A DNA stretch of 64,000 nt from contig NZ_JARKOZ010000002.1 in NCBI RefSeq assembly GCF_029978005.1, positions 1 to 64,000 on the forward strand. The letters are read 5' to 3'. The translations under genes were made by a program, and so were the position numbers. Under the pieces are notes generated by a model. It was not told the DNA's origin and made no database searches. It worked only from the letters and a program-made list of their open reading frames with translations. The DNA is from Solidesulfovibrio sp. Lineage in GTDB: Bacteria; Desulfobacterota; Desulfovibrionia; Desulfovibrionales; Desulfovibrionaceae. This document shows, in pieces, positions 15,776 to 24,964 of the stretch. Each line of letters starts with the position of its first letter. Within the stretch, counting starts at the first letter, position 1.

Positions 15776-16373
15776 TGCAATCGTCGACATCGAATGGGAT
15801 ATGTTCCGCAGCGTAAACAACAAAGGCGGAAAAGCCGCCTGCCAGATGGACCACGCCACGTTTCTCATCATGCGCAACAGCCAATTCGCCTCTTGGGACG
15901 ACGCCCTGCTCGCAAGCTATCTGAATGATCTTGCATCCGCCCAGGGGCAGGGACGAAACCTCATGAGCGAAAAGTATGCACGCATGATGGAGTCCACCTT
16001 CCCGGAGGAATATGCCCAGCTTGCGGACCGCCTTCCGTCGATCGATCCCGTCGCTGCCCAACAAATCGAGGAGATCGTTTCCATCCATGTGCAGTGGAAG
16101 GAAGTGCTCGACAAACGCTATCCCCACCTGAGCGATCGATCGCGCCCTGTGCGCAGCCGGGACGACAGCGTCGGGCTGGCCTCTTTGGAGACATACACGC
16201 GCGCGGAGCTCAAGACCTATTCGCCAAAAACCATATCGCTGTACCATGCGGCCACGATAAAACGTATCGAACGCGGCGAAAGCGAAGCCGAGCAGAACAT
16301 GTTGCATCAAGTCAGACAATACGGCTTCGAGAATCCCGACGAAGCCGACAACTATTTCAGCACCCATGCGTAG
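15753..16373 (+). CDS. DUF4125 family protein
   Basis: 206 residues from ATG 15753 (AAGGAG at proper distance, inside the end of the TPR gene). The N-terminal pattern is that of DUF4125: DIEWDMFRSVNNKGGKAACQ, then HATFLIMRNSQFASW and GRNLMSEKYARMMESTFPEE. The biochemical role of the family is not known to me. Co-translation with the TPR protein and closeness to the glycyl-radical genes suggest a shared pathway. Confidence 0.82.
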   Translation: MDKKLLTDAIVDIEWDMFRSVNNKGGKAACQMDHATFLIMRNSQFASWDDALLASYLNDLASAQGQGRNLMSEKYARMMESTFPEEYAQLADRLPSIDPVAAQQIEEIVSIHVQWKEVLDKRYPHLSDRSRPVRSRDDSVGLASLETYTRAELKTYSPKTISLYHAATIKRIERGESEAEQNMLHQVRQYGFENPDEADNYFSTHA

Positions 16374-16379
16374 CGACCA

Positions 16380-16409
16380 CGGGCAGCCCGAAAGTCTTCG
16401 GGCTGCCCG
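16380..16409 (+). terminator. Hairpin after DUF4125 gene
   Basis: A 13-bp perfect stem (CGGGCAGCCCGAA with its complement) around a 4-nt loop, 7 nt after the stop codon. No T-run follows, so termination may be partial. Confidence 0.65.
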
Positions 16410-16830
16410 CGTGTTCGATTCTCTGCTCTTGCAGTATGCTCTTTGCCATGCCTTCTTTGAAGAGATTGCGGCATGGATACTGGCACTGAACATCTTTTGG
16501 TTGCGAATACCATCTTGAACTGCCCGAAACGTATCTTCGACAGCACTTGTCCGTGGACATCATATGGCAGCAGAGCCTCGTTCTGAAGAGGCCTTATATC
16601 ACTCGAAACGAACCATTCATCGTGGACAGGCATTCTTGATTTCTATCAATCACTGGAATCTCACGGAACACCATCATGCCAATTAATTCCTGCACTTATA
16701 TCTACCTAAAATTTTACGATTTACCACAATCGCAACGATCCATATGCCTGACTCTCCTCTCCTGTGCACGGCAGGAGACAGCCGCCCTGTATTGAATCAA
16801 CTTTGAACCATACGGAACCATGGAGTCGTC
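16410..16830. other. Intergenic, 420 bp, no gene seen
   Basis: AT-rich DNA ahead of the DUF169 gene. Short open frames look random. I found no -24/-12 element with correct spacing on either strand. Confidence 0.5.
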
Positions 16831-17589
16831 ATGTCCCTCAGCTACCGCGAAATCGAAGACGTGTTGATGCAAGGGCTTCGCCTGTACCATCATCCGATTG
16901 CAGTAACTTTTTTTTCGACCGACGAGGAGGTGAGTTATTTCAAACAAGTGACTCGCCATGTCGTGCCGGCGAAACCTTTAACCTTCTGTCAGTGGGAAAT
17001 CGCGGCGAGGATGGAAGGCAAAACGGTCGTCGCTGAAAAGAAGCGTTTGGGATGCTGCCCCGCGAAGATCAGTTTCGGGTGGGAGGACATCGGAGAAGAC
17101 GACATCAATTTCCTGACGGATGCCTATACGGATTTTGAAGCAGCCAAAATGATCATGAATTCCAAGCCGCGGCTCCCCCTCGATTCCATAAAGGCTATTT
17201 CGGTGGGTCCTCTGGGAAAAGCAGTCATCCCTCCACAGGTCATCCACCTGTACTGCGACAACATGCAATCACACTCTCTTGCCGTCGCGTATATGAAAGC
17301 CATGAAGATCCATCCGTTGCGTCCAATGGTCTGCGAGAGTTCGTCGGCTTGCGGCGGAAGCGTCTTTTGCCATCAAGAACAGACCTTCAATTTGTCGCCC
17401 TGTTGCAAAGGAAGTTACAATTCTGGCAAAACAGAGCGCGGTGAAGTGAACGTCTTTATACCAGCTACGCATCTGGAGTCGACGGTCAACTGTCTCGTCG
17501 ATACCGTCCTGAACAATGAAGAAGAGACATTCCCCGGGCCAGACATCTGTAAAAACTGTGCGCTCATCACCTTTCATGAGCAAAGCTAG
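16831..17589 (+). CDS. DUF169 family protein
   Basis: 252 residues from ATG 16831 with a GGAG ribosome site. The family signature is visible: LRLYHHPIAVTFF near the start, KPLTFCQWEIAARMEG, then CPAKISFGWED and a Cys-rich middle (CESSSACGGSVFCHQ, SPCCKGSYNSG) and a C-terminal CKNCALITF. DUF169 proteins are common in anaerobes and their function is unsettled; the many conserved Cys suggest metal or cofactor binding. It is a single gene with its own short flanks. Confidence 0.82.
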   Translation: MSLSYREIEDVLMQGLRLYHHPIAVTFFSTDEEVSYFKQVTRHVVPAKPLTFCQWEIAARMEGKTVVAEKKRLGCCPAKISFGWEDIGEDDINFLTDAYTDFEAAKMIMNSKPRLPLDSIKAISVGPLGKAVIPPQVIHLYCDNMQSHSLAVAYMKAMKIHPLRPMVCESSSACGGSVFCHQEQTFNLSPCCKGSYNSGKTERGEVNVFIPATHLESTVNCLVDTVLNNEEETFPGPDICKNCALITFHEQS

Positions 17590-17749
17590 CTCTACGGTTT
17601 TCGAAAGAGTCTTCGCCTGACAAGGCTTTTCGAAGCGCTATTGTCGGATGAATTCTTTTTCTGCATCTAACAAAAACAGAATTAATTGCTCCAGCTTCCT
17701 TGTTGATCCGTTCCGGCAGACTTCTTGAGCACGACATAAGGAGGGCGTT

Positions 17750-20077
17750 ATGCGGAAGTGCGGCATCAACGGAGTCATCACCCTTTTCGTCGTCTTGTCG
17801 GTTGTAGCGGGCATCGGCGCGCTCATCGCCTACGTCTCGGCCTCCACCTACGACAACACCAAGGCCCTGCAGGAGGAATCCCTCACCCAGACGGCGAACA
17901 TCACCACCAAGGTGCTCGGCCTTTTCGTCGAGAACGCCGAGCGAACGGCCGCCAACCTGGCCACCCAGCCGGCCACCGTGGCGGCCCTGCGCAGCGAACC
18001 GAGCGACGTGGGGGCCATCATCGAAAGCGCCCTGGAAGTCTCTCCGGAGCTGCTCTCGATCTTTTTCTTCGACACCAAGGGCAACCTCGTGGTCGCCCGC
18101 AGCCGACAGGGCGGGGTGACCAAGAGCTACGCCGACCAGGAATACTGCAAGGCGATCCTCTCCGGCCAAAAAACCTATGTCAGCCGTTCCATCCTGCGCG
18201 ACAAGAACACCTCGGACATGATCTTCGTCGCCTCGAGCGCCGTGCTCGGCCCGGATGGCAAAATCCTTGGCGGTGTGGCCGTGTCGACCATGTGGGAGGC
18301 CATCACCAAGGAATACATCGATCCCATCCGGTTCGGGAAGCGGGGTTACGCCTTCATGCTCGACGAGGCCGGCGTCTCCATCGCCCACGCCATGAACAAG
18401 GACCAACTGCTGCACGACACCACGGACCAGGACTATGTGCGCCAGGCCTTGAAGCTGCCCAAGGGCCTCGTCCGCTACACGCTCGGCGGCGAGGTCAAGC
18501 AGATGGCCGTGGCCCAGGTTCCGGCCACGGGCTGGCTCGTATGCATGTCCGAATACGAGGACGAACTCATGGCCGGGGCGACGCGCCAGCGCACGGTGCT
18601 TCTCGGCCTGGGCGCCCTCGTGGCGGCGGCGGTGGTGGCCGTCATCACCGTGGCCAACCGGCGGCTGGTCTTCGGGCCCCTGCGCACTATCGACGCCTTC
18701 ACTTCCCATGTGGCCACGGGCGACTTCAACGTGACCCTGACAGGGCGGTTCCGGTTCGAACTGGCCATGCTGGCGGACAACCTCAGGCGCATGGTCGGAG
18801 AACTCAAGACGCGGCTCGGCTTCGCGCAGGGCGTGGTCAACGGCATTCCCACCCCCTGCGCGATCATCGGGCCCGACTGCAAGATGTCCTGGGTCAACCA
18901 GCCCATGTGCGACCTGATCGAGAAGCCCGGCCCGCCCGAGAGCTACGTGGGCCAGTCGGCCGGGATCTTTTACTACGGAGACGCCGACCGGTCGACCAAT
19001 TCCGAGAAAGCCCTGCAAGAGCGGCACATGATCACGGCCGAGCGCACCCATGTCACGCCTTCCGGCAACACCCTGGAAGTCGTCATCATCACCACGCCGT
19101 TCTACGACATGGACGGCAACCTGCTCGGCACCATCGCCTTTTGGAGCGACCAGACGGAGGTCCGAACCCAGCAGCAGCAGATCGCATCCCAGAACACCCT
19201 CATGCTGGACACGGCCCGGAAGGCCTCCGCCGCGTCGGACAATATGGCCGCCGCGGCGCAGCAGCTCTCGGCCCAGATCGGGCAGGCCAACCAGGGGGCC
19301 CAGGAGCAAAGCAGCCGCGTGCAGGATACGGTGTGCGCCGTGGAGCAGATGAACGCCACCATCCTGGAGGTGGCCAGGAATGCCGCCGAAACCGCCAAAA
19401 ACGCCGACATGGCCGGGAAGAAGGCCCGGGAGGGCGAACAGCTCGTCAGCCGGGTCATGACCTCCGTGGACTCGGTGCGCCAAGCCGCCGGCCAGCTCCG
19501 GACCTCCATCCGCGACCTGGGCGAGCGCGCCCGAGGCATCGGCAGCGTGCTCAACGTCATAAGCGACATCGCCGACCAGACGAACCTGCTGGCCCTCAAT
19601 GCCGCCATCGAAGCGGCCCGGGCCGGCGAGGCCGGCCGGGGCTTCGCCGTCGTCGCCGACGAGGTGCGAAAGCTCGCCGAAAAAACCATGAACGCCACCA
19701 AGGAGGTCGGCGAGGCCATCACCGGCATCCAAAGCGGCACCACCGACACCGTGGACATGGTGGATCTGGCGGTGGAAGCCGTGGCCGAGGCCACGCACCT
19801 GGCCGAAGACTCGGGGTCGGCCCTGAGCGAGATCGTCGCCGTGGTCGAAGCCGCCGGGGACCAAGTCCGGGCCATCGCCACCGCTTCCGAAGAACAATCC
19901 TCCACTTCGGAGGAAATCACCCGCGCCGTGGAATCCATCAGCCGCATCGCCTCGGAAACGGCCAATGCGATGGCCCAGTCCTCGGACGCGGTCGCCAGTT
20001 TGGCCGACCAGGCGCAAAGCCTCAACGCGCTGGTGGCCGGCATTCGGGGAAACGCAGCCCAACCCGCCCTCTCCTGA
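17750..20077 (+). CDS. Methyl-accepting chemotaxis protein with Cache and PAS domains
   Basis: 775 residues. TM1 near residues 8-32, a periplasmic dCache sensor (about 35-280, with [17 protein letters not shown] and [18 protein letters not shown]), TM2 near 283-305, HAMP, a cytoplasmic PAS (around 360-470: [20 protein letters not shown]) and the signalling domain with the conserved hairpin [20 protein letters not shown]. It will transmit ligand binding to CheA/CheW. The dCache type typically senses small organic acids or amines; the ligand here is unknown, but the TRAP transporter downstream handles such compounds. Confidence 0.93.
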   Translation: MRKCGINGVITLFVVLSVVAGIGALIAYVSASTYDNTKALQEESLTQTANITTKVLGLFVENAERTAANLATQPATVAALRSEPSDVGAIIESALEVSPELLSIFFFDTKGNLVVARSRQGGVTKSYADQEYCKAILSGQKTYVSRSILRDKNTSDMIFVASSAVLGPDGKILGGVAVSTMWEAITKEYIDPIRFGKRGYAFMLDEAGVSIAHAMNKDQLLHDTTDQDYVRQALKLPKGLVRYTLGGEVKQMAVAQVPATGWLVCMSEYEDELMAGATRQRTVLLGLGALVAAAVVAVITVANRRLVFGPLRTIDAFTSHVATGDFNVTLTGRFRFELAMLADNLRRMVGELKTRLGFAQGVVNGIPTPCAIIGPDCKMSWVNQPMCDLIEKPGPPESYVGQSAGIFYYGDADRSTNSEKALQERHMITAERTHVTPSGNTLEVVIITTPFYDMDGNLLGTIAFWSDQTEVRTQQQQIASQNTLMLDTARKASAASDNMAAAAQQLSAQIGQANQGAQEQSSRVQDTVCAVEQMNATILEVARNAAETAKNADMAGKKAREGEQLVSRVMTSVDSVRQAAGQLRTSIRDLGERARGIGSVLNVISDIADQTNLLALNAAIEAARAGEAGRGFAVVADEVRKLAEKTMNATKEVGEAITGIQSGTTDTVDMVDLAVEAVAEATHLAEDSGSALSEIVAVVEAAGDQVRAIATASEEQSSTSEEITRAVESISRIASETANAMAQSSDAVASLADQAQSLNALVAGIRGNAAQPALS

Positions 20078-20103
20078 CCTGGGGCAATGCCCACCTGCCC
20101 AAC

Positions 20104-20146
20104 GCGCCGGCGTGGAAAGACGCTCCTCCCGCGCCGGCGCTTCTTT
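20104..20146 (+). terminator. Hairpin terminator after the chemoreceptor
   Basis: GCGCCGGCG (20104-20112) pairs with CGCCGGCGC (20132-20140), followed by TTCTTTCT. The loop is long (19 nt), so strength is uncertain. Confidence 0.55.
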
Positions 20147-20345
20147 CTACTCTGACAGCACGCGAAGTAAATTCGACGCAGCGGTGGCTTTGACCCGCAG
20201 CCGTACCGATGAGGGACCGGCTGCGGCGTGTTGCACGCCGTTCTCAACTGAGCCGTCGGCCAGCCTGTTCCATCGACAGAGGCCTTTCAGTTTAAGCAAC
20301 ATCTCGGCGTATCTATTTTGTTGTGTTCGGATTCTCTGGAATGCC

Positions 20346-20367
20346 GGTGTACTCCTTTCGGTACACC
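20346..20367. promoter_or_regulatory. GGTGTAC-N8-GTACACC inverted repeat
   Basis: A perfect 7-bp inverted repeat with an 8-nt spacer. It lies about 154 bp upstream of a sigma-54-type promoter at 20521, the usual distance for an enhancer site. Confidence 0.5.
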
Positions 20368-20520
20368 AGAGTGATTGTTGCTTTTAATAAATTAATTCAG
20401 CATATTGCATGGCAATGCAGCCGGGTTGTACCCAAATGCGAACACTCTGAAAGGCCGTGAACGTGCCGCAGGGATCCTAATTTATACTAATAAATCAATA
20501 CATTAAGAGATTGACACGCA

Positions 20521-20536
20521 TGGTACAAACATTGCT
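20521..20536 (+). promoter_or_regulatory. Sigma-54 promoter with no nearby gene
   Basis: TGGTACAAACATTGCT fits the -24/-12 consensus with exact spacing. The next convincing gene on this strand is the TRAP binding protein 930 nt further on, so the element either makes a long leader, a non-coding RNA, or has lost its original gene. Confidence 0.55.
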
Positions 20537-21467
20537 TTGAGAACAGTATCAAATGCATTCTTCTTTGTGATTTTTGTAACAAGACGCTTCTGGATTTTAT
20601 GCCGGAGAGCCGGCGCGCCCATTGCGAAGCGGACGGGAGCGTTCGACCGAAATGCGAAAGGACGGTCGACTGCAGACGCTTCCGCAAGACTGGAGCCGCC
20701 GATGGATGGCGTGTTTTCACATGACGAAATAGTTTCGCAAAAGTCTATGGAGACGCTTTGATGTATGCAGCGCATGTCCGGCATGTGCAAACTGGATCGT
20801 AAAATAGTTTCTTGAATCTGCTTTTCCGTCGCTGTCGGACAGCGAGGCTGAGCAGCAGGGAATTCTCGTAAAATGAGATTTTTGAAGAGTCCTGCCCGAT
20901 CCAAAACCGTTGGAGCAACGTCGGTCGTTTTGGGGCAAAGGGGCAAATCGGCGATCAGTGTGTCGGGAATGCCGCCCATGCCAGAGCTAGGAAGTCAGGT
21001 CTTCCGGTTGCGCGAGCAGGGCCACAGCCGGCCGGAACACGGATGCGGCCATGCAGATGCGCCGGCTGGCCTCGAGGTTTGCGCGGCACGGCTTCGCCGG
21101 AGCGGCCGGCGCGAACGGGATGGCTTCGAGGCTGCCCCGGTCCGGGGGGCAGAGGCACGGGACGTCCGCAGGCGTCCCCAGGAGACAAGCGTTCCCCGAC
21201 GGAGTTTCCAGGCAACCACCGTCCGCAGAAACTATAAATCACCATCTGGAGAGAATGTCGCGGCATTTTCTTCGAAACAAAAGGAGGGAGTTTGTCGTCA
21301 TACAGAACAATGGGCAATCAGTGGCGTCGCCGGAGAGCGTTTCGGCGACCGAGTTTTCCATCAGGTACTGTCTGATGTCATTCCGTCTGCCCTGCGCAGA
21401 ACGGAAACTGTTGACGGTATGCTGACGATTCTCACTGCGATATTGTATAAAGCAGAACGGAGACAAC
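20537..21467. other. 930-bp non-coding or decayed region before the TRAP operon
   Basis: Open frames up to about 200 codons exist, but none gives a protein-like sequence or has a ribosome site. Base composition changes from AT-rich (to 20900) to GC-rich (20940-21230) and back. A weak -24/-12-like sequence, TGGGCAATCAGTGGCG at 21311-21326, lies 142 bp before the TRAP start and is an alternative promoter for it. Confidence 0.5.
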
Positions 21468-22766
21468 ATGAAAAGGATGTATGAAGGCTACTCCCCAATG
21501 TCGCGACGCACGTTCCTGAAGGGGTCTGCCGTCACGCTTGCAGCTTTTTCCATGGGCGGGGCGATGATGCCACGCTTTGCTTCCGCAGCTGAAGTTTCGC
21601 CGGGAAACGCTCCGTATATTACGCAGATAACGCCGGAATTGATCAAGGACAACGACACCGGGTGGATTTATTACGGCGCGGAGGCCAAAGACCGGCCGCT
21701 GACGCCCAATGACAAGGCGCAGATGAAGCCCGAAGATTTCCAAAAGGATGCCCTCACGCTCAAGTGCTCCTGCTACTACCCGAACAGCGGCGACATCGGT
21801 CACGGCATCCACTGGGAGACCTTCAGCTTCCTGGAATACAAATTCGGCGGCCGGGTGAAATTCGACCGGTATTTCGGCCAGTCCCTGCACAGCCTCGTCG
21901 ACGGTTGGAAATCGCTGCGCGCCGGCCTCGTGGACATCACGCAGATCTACCACATCCACAACCAGGGCGCTTTCAACCTGTTCATGGCCGACGGCCTGCC
22001 CTTCCTCTCCAACAGCGTGGTCGTGGCCACCCAGATCATGGAGGAGATGTACCCCAAGTATTTCAAAAAGGAAGTCGAGGCCCAGCAGGTCCATCTCGGC
22101 TGGATCCCCCACTTCGACGTGCAGGGCCTCATCTGCACCACGCCCATCCGCAAGATGGAAGACCTCAAGGGCAAGCGGATCATGGGCTTTGGCGGCGAGG
22201 TCATGCGCAACACCCTGATCGGTCTGGGCGCGACCCCTGTGGCCATCCCCACCCCGGACGTCTTCATCGGCCTGCAGCGCGGCGTCGTCGACGGCGTGGC
22301 CTGGGCGGTCGGCAGCATGATCCCCTGGCGTTTCCACGAAGTCGCCAAATACGTCACGGTCACCGGCATGTCCAACACCGCCATCAGCTACGGCATCAAC
22401 AGGAAGACGTTCGCCAGCCTTTCCCCGGAAATGCAGAAGGAACTGTATTTCAATTGCCGATTGGCCGGCAATCATATGTCGGAAGGCTACACCAAACTGG
22501 AGGACCGCGGCCTCAAGGGCCTCAAGGAGGCGGGCGTCGAGATCATCACCCTTGACCCCGAGGAAAAGAAGCGCTGGGTCCAGGTCGGCGACACCATCTG
22601 GGACAAGTTCATTGCCGAAAACGAGAAGAAGGGCTTGCCTGCCAAGGAATTCGCCAAGGACTTCCGGGATTGCGCCGCGAAATTCAACGCCATGACCATC
22701 CGGCAGATCCGGGAATACGTCGAGGACCCCAAGAACACGATCCATGGCATCATTGACGGTTTTTAA
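21468..22766 (+). CDS. TRAP transporter substrate-binding protein (DctP family, Tat signal)
   Basis: 432 residues with GGAG upstream of ATG 21468. A twin-arginine signal (SRRTFLKGSAVTLAAFSMGG, residues 12-31) shows export of the folded protein. The mature part has the DctP pattern, with VPTPDVFIGLQRG-like segment AIPTPDVFIGLQRGVVDGVA, which includes the residue region that binds the substrate carboxylate in the family. It captures an organic acid in the periplasm and hands it to DctQM. The ligand cannot be told from sequence. It is the first gene of the three-gene TRAP unit. Confidence 0.93.
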   Translation: MKRMYEGYSPMSRRTFLKGSAVTLAAFSMGGAMMPRFASAAEVSPGNAPYITQITPELIKDNDTGWIYYGAEAKDRPLTPNDKAQMKPEDFQKDALTLKCSCYYPNSGDIGHGIHWETFSFLEYKFGGRVKFDRYFGQSLHSLVDGWKSLRAGLVDITQIYHIHNQGAFNLFMADGLPFLSNSVVVATQIMEEMYPKYFKKEVEAQQVHLGWIPHFDVQGLICTTPIRKMEDLKGKRIMGFGGEVMRNTLIGLGATPVAIPTPDVFIGLQRGVVDGVAWAVGSMIPWRFHEVAKYVTVTGMSNTAISYGINRKTFASLSPEMQKELYFNCRLAGNHMSEGYTKLEDRGLKGLKEAGVEIITLDPEEKKRWVQVGDTIWDKFIAENEKKGLPAKEFAKDFRDCAAKFNAMTIRQIREYVEDPKNTIHGIIDGF

Positions 22767-22795
22767 ACGCACCGTCTGCACTGCAGTTCCAAAGT

Positions 22796-22827
22796 CTGGA
22801 CTCCGGAATCGCGGTTCCGGAGTCCAG
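22796..22827 (+). terminator. Strong intercistronic hairpin in the TRAP operon
   Basis: CTGGACTCCGGAA pairs perfectly over 13 bp with 22815-22827 around a 6-nt loop. There is no T-run. Such hairpins stabilise the 5' mRNA or limit read-through, giving more binding protein than membrane subunits. Confidence 0.7.
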
Positions 22828-22859
22828 CTGGGTATTTTCGCACCGACAAGGAGCTTCCT

Positions 22860-23486
22860 ATGCTGAAAGACGACACGGAACCCAGCGGTGGAGCCGGCTG
22901 GGCTGAGCTGGCGATCGATGATCTTGATGTGGCGGGGAAATGCGGTCCTTGCGTTCCCGTAAAAGAGGAGGTCGAAGACCTGCCCAAAGTCGGCTGGATG
23001 AAGGCCCTGGACAAAGTGGCCGACCTTTGCCTCATAGGCAGCATGTATGTGCTCTATCCCGCCATTTTGGTGGTCATCTGCACGGACGTCATTGGCCGCA
23101 ACTTCTTCGGAACGCCCCTGTCCTGGGCCATCGAAGGCAGTGGCTTGTTCCTCATCGGCGGCATCTTTCTTGCCGTTTCCCGAGTGGAACTGGACAACGA
23201 CCACATATTGCTCGACATCCTCTATGCGAATTATTCGAAGAAAAAGAAACTGATCTGCGACATGGTGACCAGGTCCATCGCTTTCTTGTGGATGCTGGCC
23301 GCGACCATCCGCAGCTCCTTCGAGATCCCCACCTCCATCGTTTTAAAGGAGAGCGGGACCGACTTCCGTTATCCCTTCTGGCCCATGCGCGTGATCATGA
23401 CGTTCGGCTTCCTCGTACTTACGCTGGCCCTGCTCGCCAATGCCGTCCACGCGTATCAGCAACTTCGCAACGGAGGAAGAAAGTAA
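22860..23486 (+). CDS. TRAP transporter small membrane subunit (DctQ)
   Basis: 208 residues. An N-terminal hydrophilic extension of about 50 residues precedes four hydrophobic helices, first at SMYVLYPAILVVICTDV. The DctQ core GRNFFGTPLSWAIEGSGLFL is present. It forms the membrane complex with the DctM subunit, whose ATG overlaps this stop (TAATG). The long N-terminus is unusual for the family. Confidence 0.9.
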   Translation: MLKDDTEPSGGAGWAELAIDDLDVAGKCGPCVPVKEEVEDLPKVGWMKALDKVADLCLIGSMYVLYPAILVVICTDVIGRNFFGTPLSWAIEGSGLFLIGGIFLAVSRVELDNDHILLDILYANYSKKKKLICDMVTRSIAFLWMLAATIRSSFEIPTSIVLKESGTDFRYPFWPMRVIMTFGFLVLTLALLANAVHAYQQLRNGGRK

Positions 23487-24808
23487 TGCATTTCGATCCA
23501 GTCATGCTGGGATATGCCGGCATCGTCGTGATGCTCGCCCTATCCGTAGCGGGCATGCCCATGGCCTATGCCATGTGCGCCGTGGCCAGCATCGGGCTTT
23601 GCTTCACGTTGGGAGTCGTCAATGCCTCGACCCAGACCATGTTCGTGGCCTGGGAACAGGCGAGCAACTTTTCCCTGATGAGTATCCCGTTGTTCATCTT
23701 CATGGGGTCCATAGCCTACCATACCGGCATTGTCGGCGACCTCTTCGTGGCCTTCCGACGATGGATAGGCTTTCTGCCCGGCGGCCTGACCGCCGCGGGC
23801 ATCTTCGCCGCGGCCTGCTTCGGCGCGGTGACCGGTTCCACGGCGGCGGCTTCCGCCACCATGGCCTCGACCGTCATCCCGGAGCTGGAAAAAGCCGGTT
23901 ACGACCAGAAGCTGGCCGCGGGCGCCATTGCCGCCTCGGGCGGCCTGGCGGCCATCATTCCGCCCAGCGTGTTCGTGATCATCTACGCGGTGCTCACGGA
24001 CCAGTCGGCGGGCGAGATGTTCATCGCCATTCTCGGCCCCGGCCTGCTCACCACGGCCCTGTTCGCCCTGTACTGCATCGTCCGCTGCTGCATCACCCCG
24101 TCCATGGGGCCGAAGCAGCCCAGCTGCACCTGGAAGGAACGCTTCCAGTGCCTGCCCGCCGCCATTCCCATCATGGTGACCTTCGCCATCGTCGTGGGCG
24201 GCATCTACGGCGGCCTGGCCACCCCCACCGAGGCTGCCGCCATGGGCGTGGTGGGCGTCATCATCATCGCGGCCTGCATGGGGCGGCTGACCAAAAAACT
24301 GCTCGTCCCGGCCTTCCGGGAAGGGGCCAAGATGAGCGCGGCCATCTTCTTCCTGTTCATCGGCGGCTGGCTGATGGCGCGCTTCATGGTCACCACCGGC
24401 ACCACGCACCACATGGTGGACATGTTCGTCGGCATGAAAATGTCTTACAACATGCTTATTTTCTTGATGTTCGTTCTTTTCCTGATCCTGGGCTGCATCC
24501 TGGAGTCCACGTCCATCCTGGTCCTGACCATGCCCTTCATGTTCCCCATCACCCAGCAGTACGGCGTCAACCCGGTCTGGTTCGGCGTGTTCGTGACGGT
24601 CATGATGGTGCTGGCCGGCATTTCTCCCCCGGTCGGCCTCAACGTGTTCGTGGTGCGCGGCGTCTGCCAGCACATATCGGTGATGAACATCTACAAGGGG
24701 GCGGCGCCGTTCCTGTTCATCCTCATGATCACCGTCCTTGTGATGTGCATCTGGCCGGATCTTGTCCTGGGTCCTGTGCACCACATGATGAGCAGTTCCC
24801 ATCCCTGA
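23486..24808 (+). CDS. TRAP transporter large permease (DctM)
   Basis: 440 residues from ATG 23486, overlapping the DctQ stop. About 12 membrane segments, with family motifs SIPLFIFMGSIAYHTGI, FAAACFGAVTGSTAAASATM and GGLAAIIPPSVFVIIYA. It is the Na+-driven transport channel. Length and motifs are complete. The three proteins together import the substrate delivered by the Tat-exported binding protein. Confidence 0.95.
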   Translation: MHFDPVMLGYAGIVVMLALSVAGMPMAYAMCAVASIGLCFTLGVVNASTQTMFVAWEQASNFSLMSIPLFIFMGSIAYHTGIVGDLFVAFRRWIGFLPGGLTAAGIFAAACFGAVTGSTAAASATMASTVIPELEKAGYDQKLAAGAIAASGGLAAIIPPSVFVIIYAVLTDQSAGEMFIAILGPGLLTTALFALYCIVRCCITPSMGPKQPSCTWKERFQCLPAAIPIMVTFAIVVGGIYGGLATPTEAAAMGVVGVIIIAACMGRLTKKLLVPAFREGAKMSAAIFFLFIGGWLMARFMVTTGTTHHMVDMFVGMKMSYNMLIFLMFVLFLILGCILESTSILVLTMPFMFPITQQYGVNPVWFGVFVTVMMVLAGISPPVGLNVFVVRGVCQHISVMNIYKGAAPFLFILMITVLVMCIWPDLVLGPVHHMMSSSHP

Positions 24809-24865
24809 CGGTTCCTAAGTCCTGACATGGCAAAATGCGCAGCCCGGTTTTGCATATGGGCTGGC

Positions 24866-24901
24866 AAGGCCGGGGAAAGGCGACAGCCTTTTCCCGGCCT
24901 T
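24866..24901 (+). terminator. Terminator-like hairpin after the TRAP operon
   Basis: AAGGCCGGGGAAAGGC (24866-24881) pairs with 24886-24901 around GACA, with one mismatch. It separates the TRAP genes from the MFS gene. Confidence 0.65.
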
Positions 24902-24964
24902 CGTCGTGCAATGGGCCGGAATTCACGCCCGGCGGGATTCCCCCCTCAAGACTGCGAGGCGAGT

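Noticed and set aside
21311-21326. TGGGCAATCAGTGGCG as the TRAP sigma-54 promoter
   Set aside because: The spacing is right but the -12 element is poor and no enhancer palindrome lies nearby. It is kept only as an alternative in the intergenic note.
20873-21484. A 203-codon plus-strand frame before the TRAP operon
   Set aside because: No ribosome site, random-looking composition, and it overlaps the TRAP binding-protein start.
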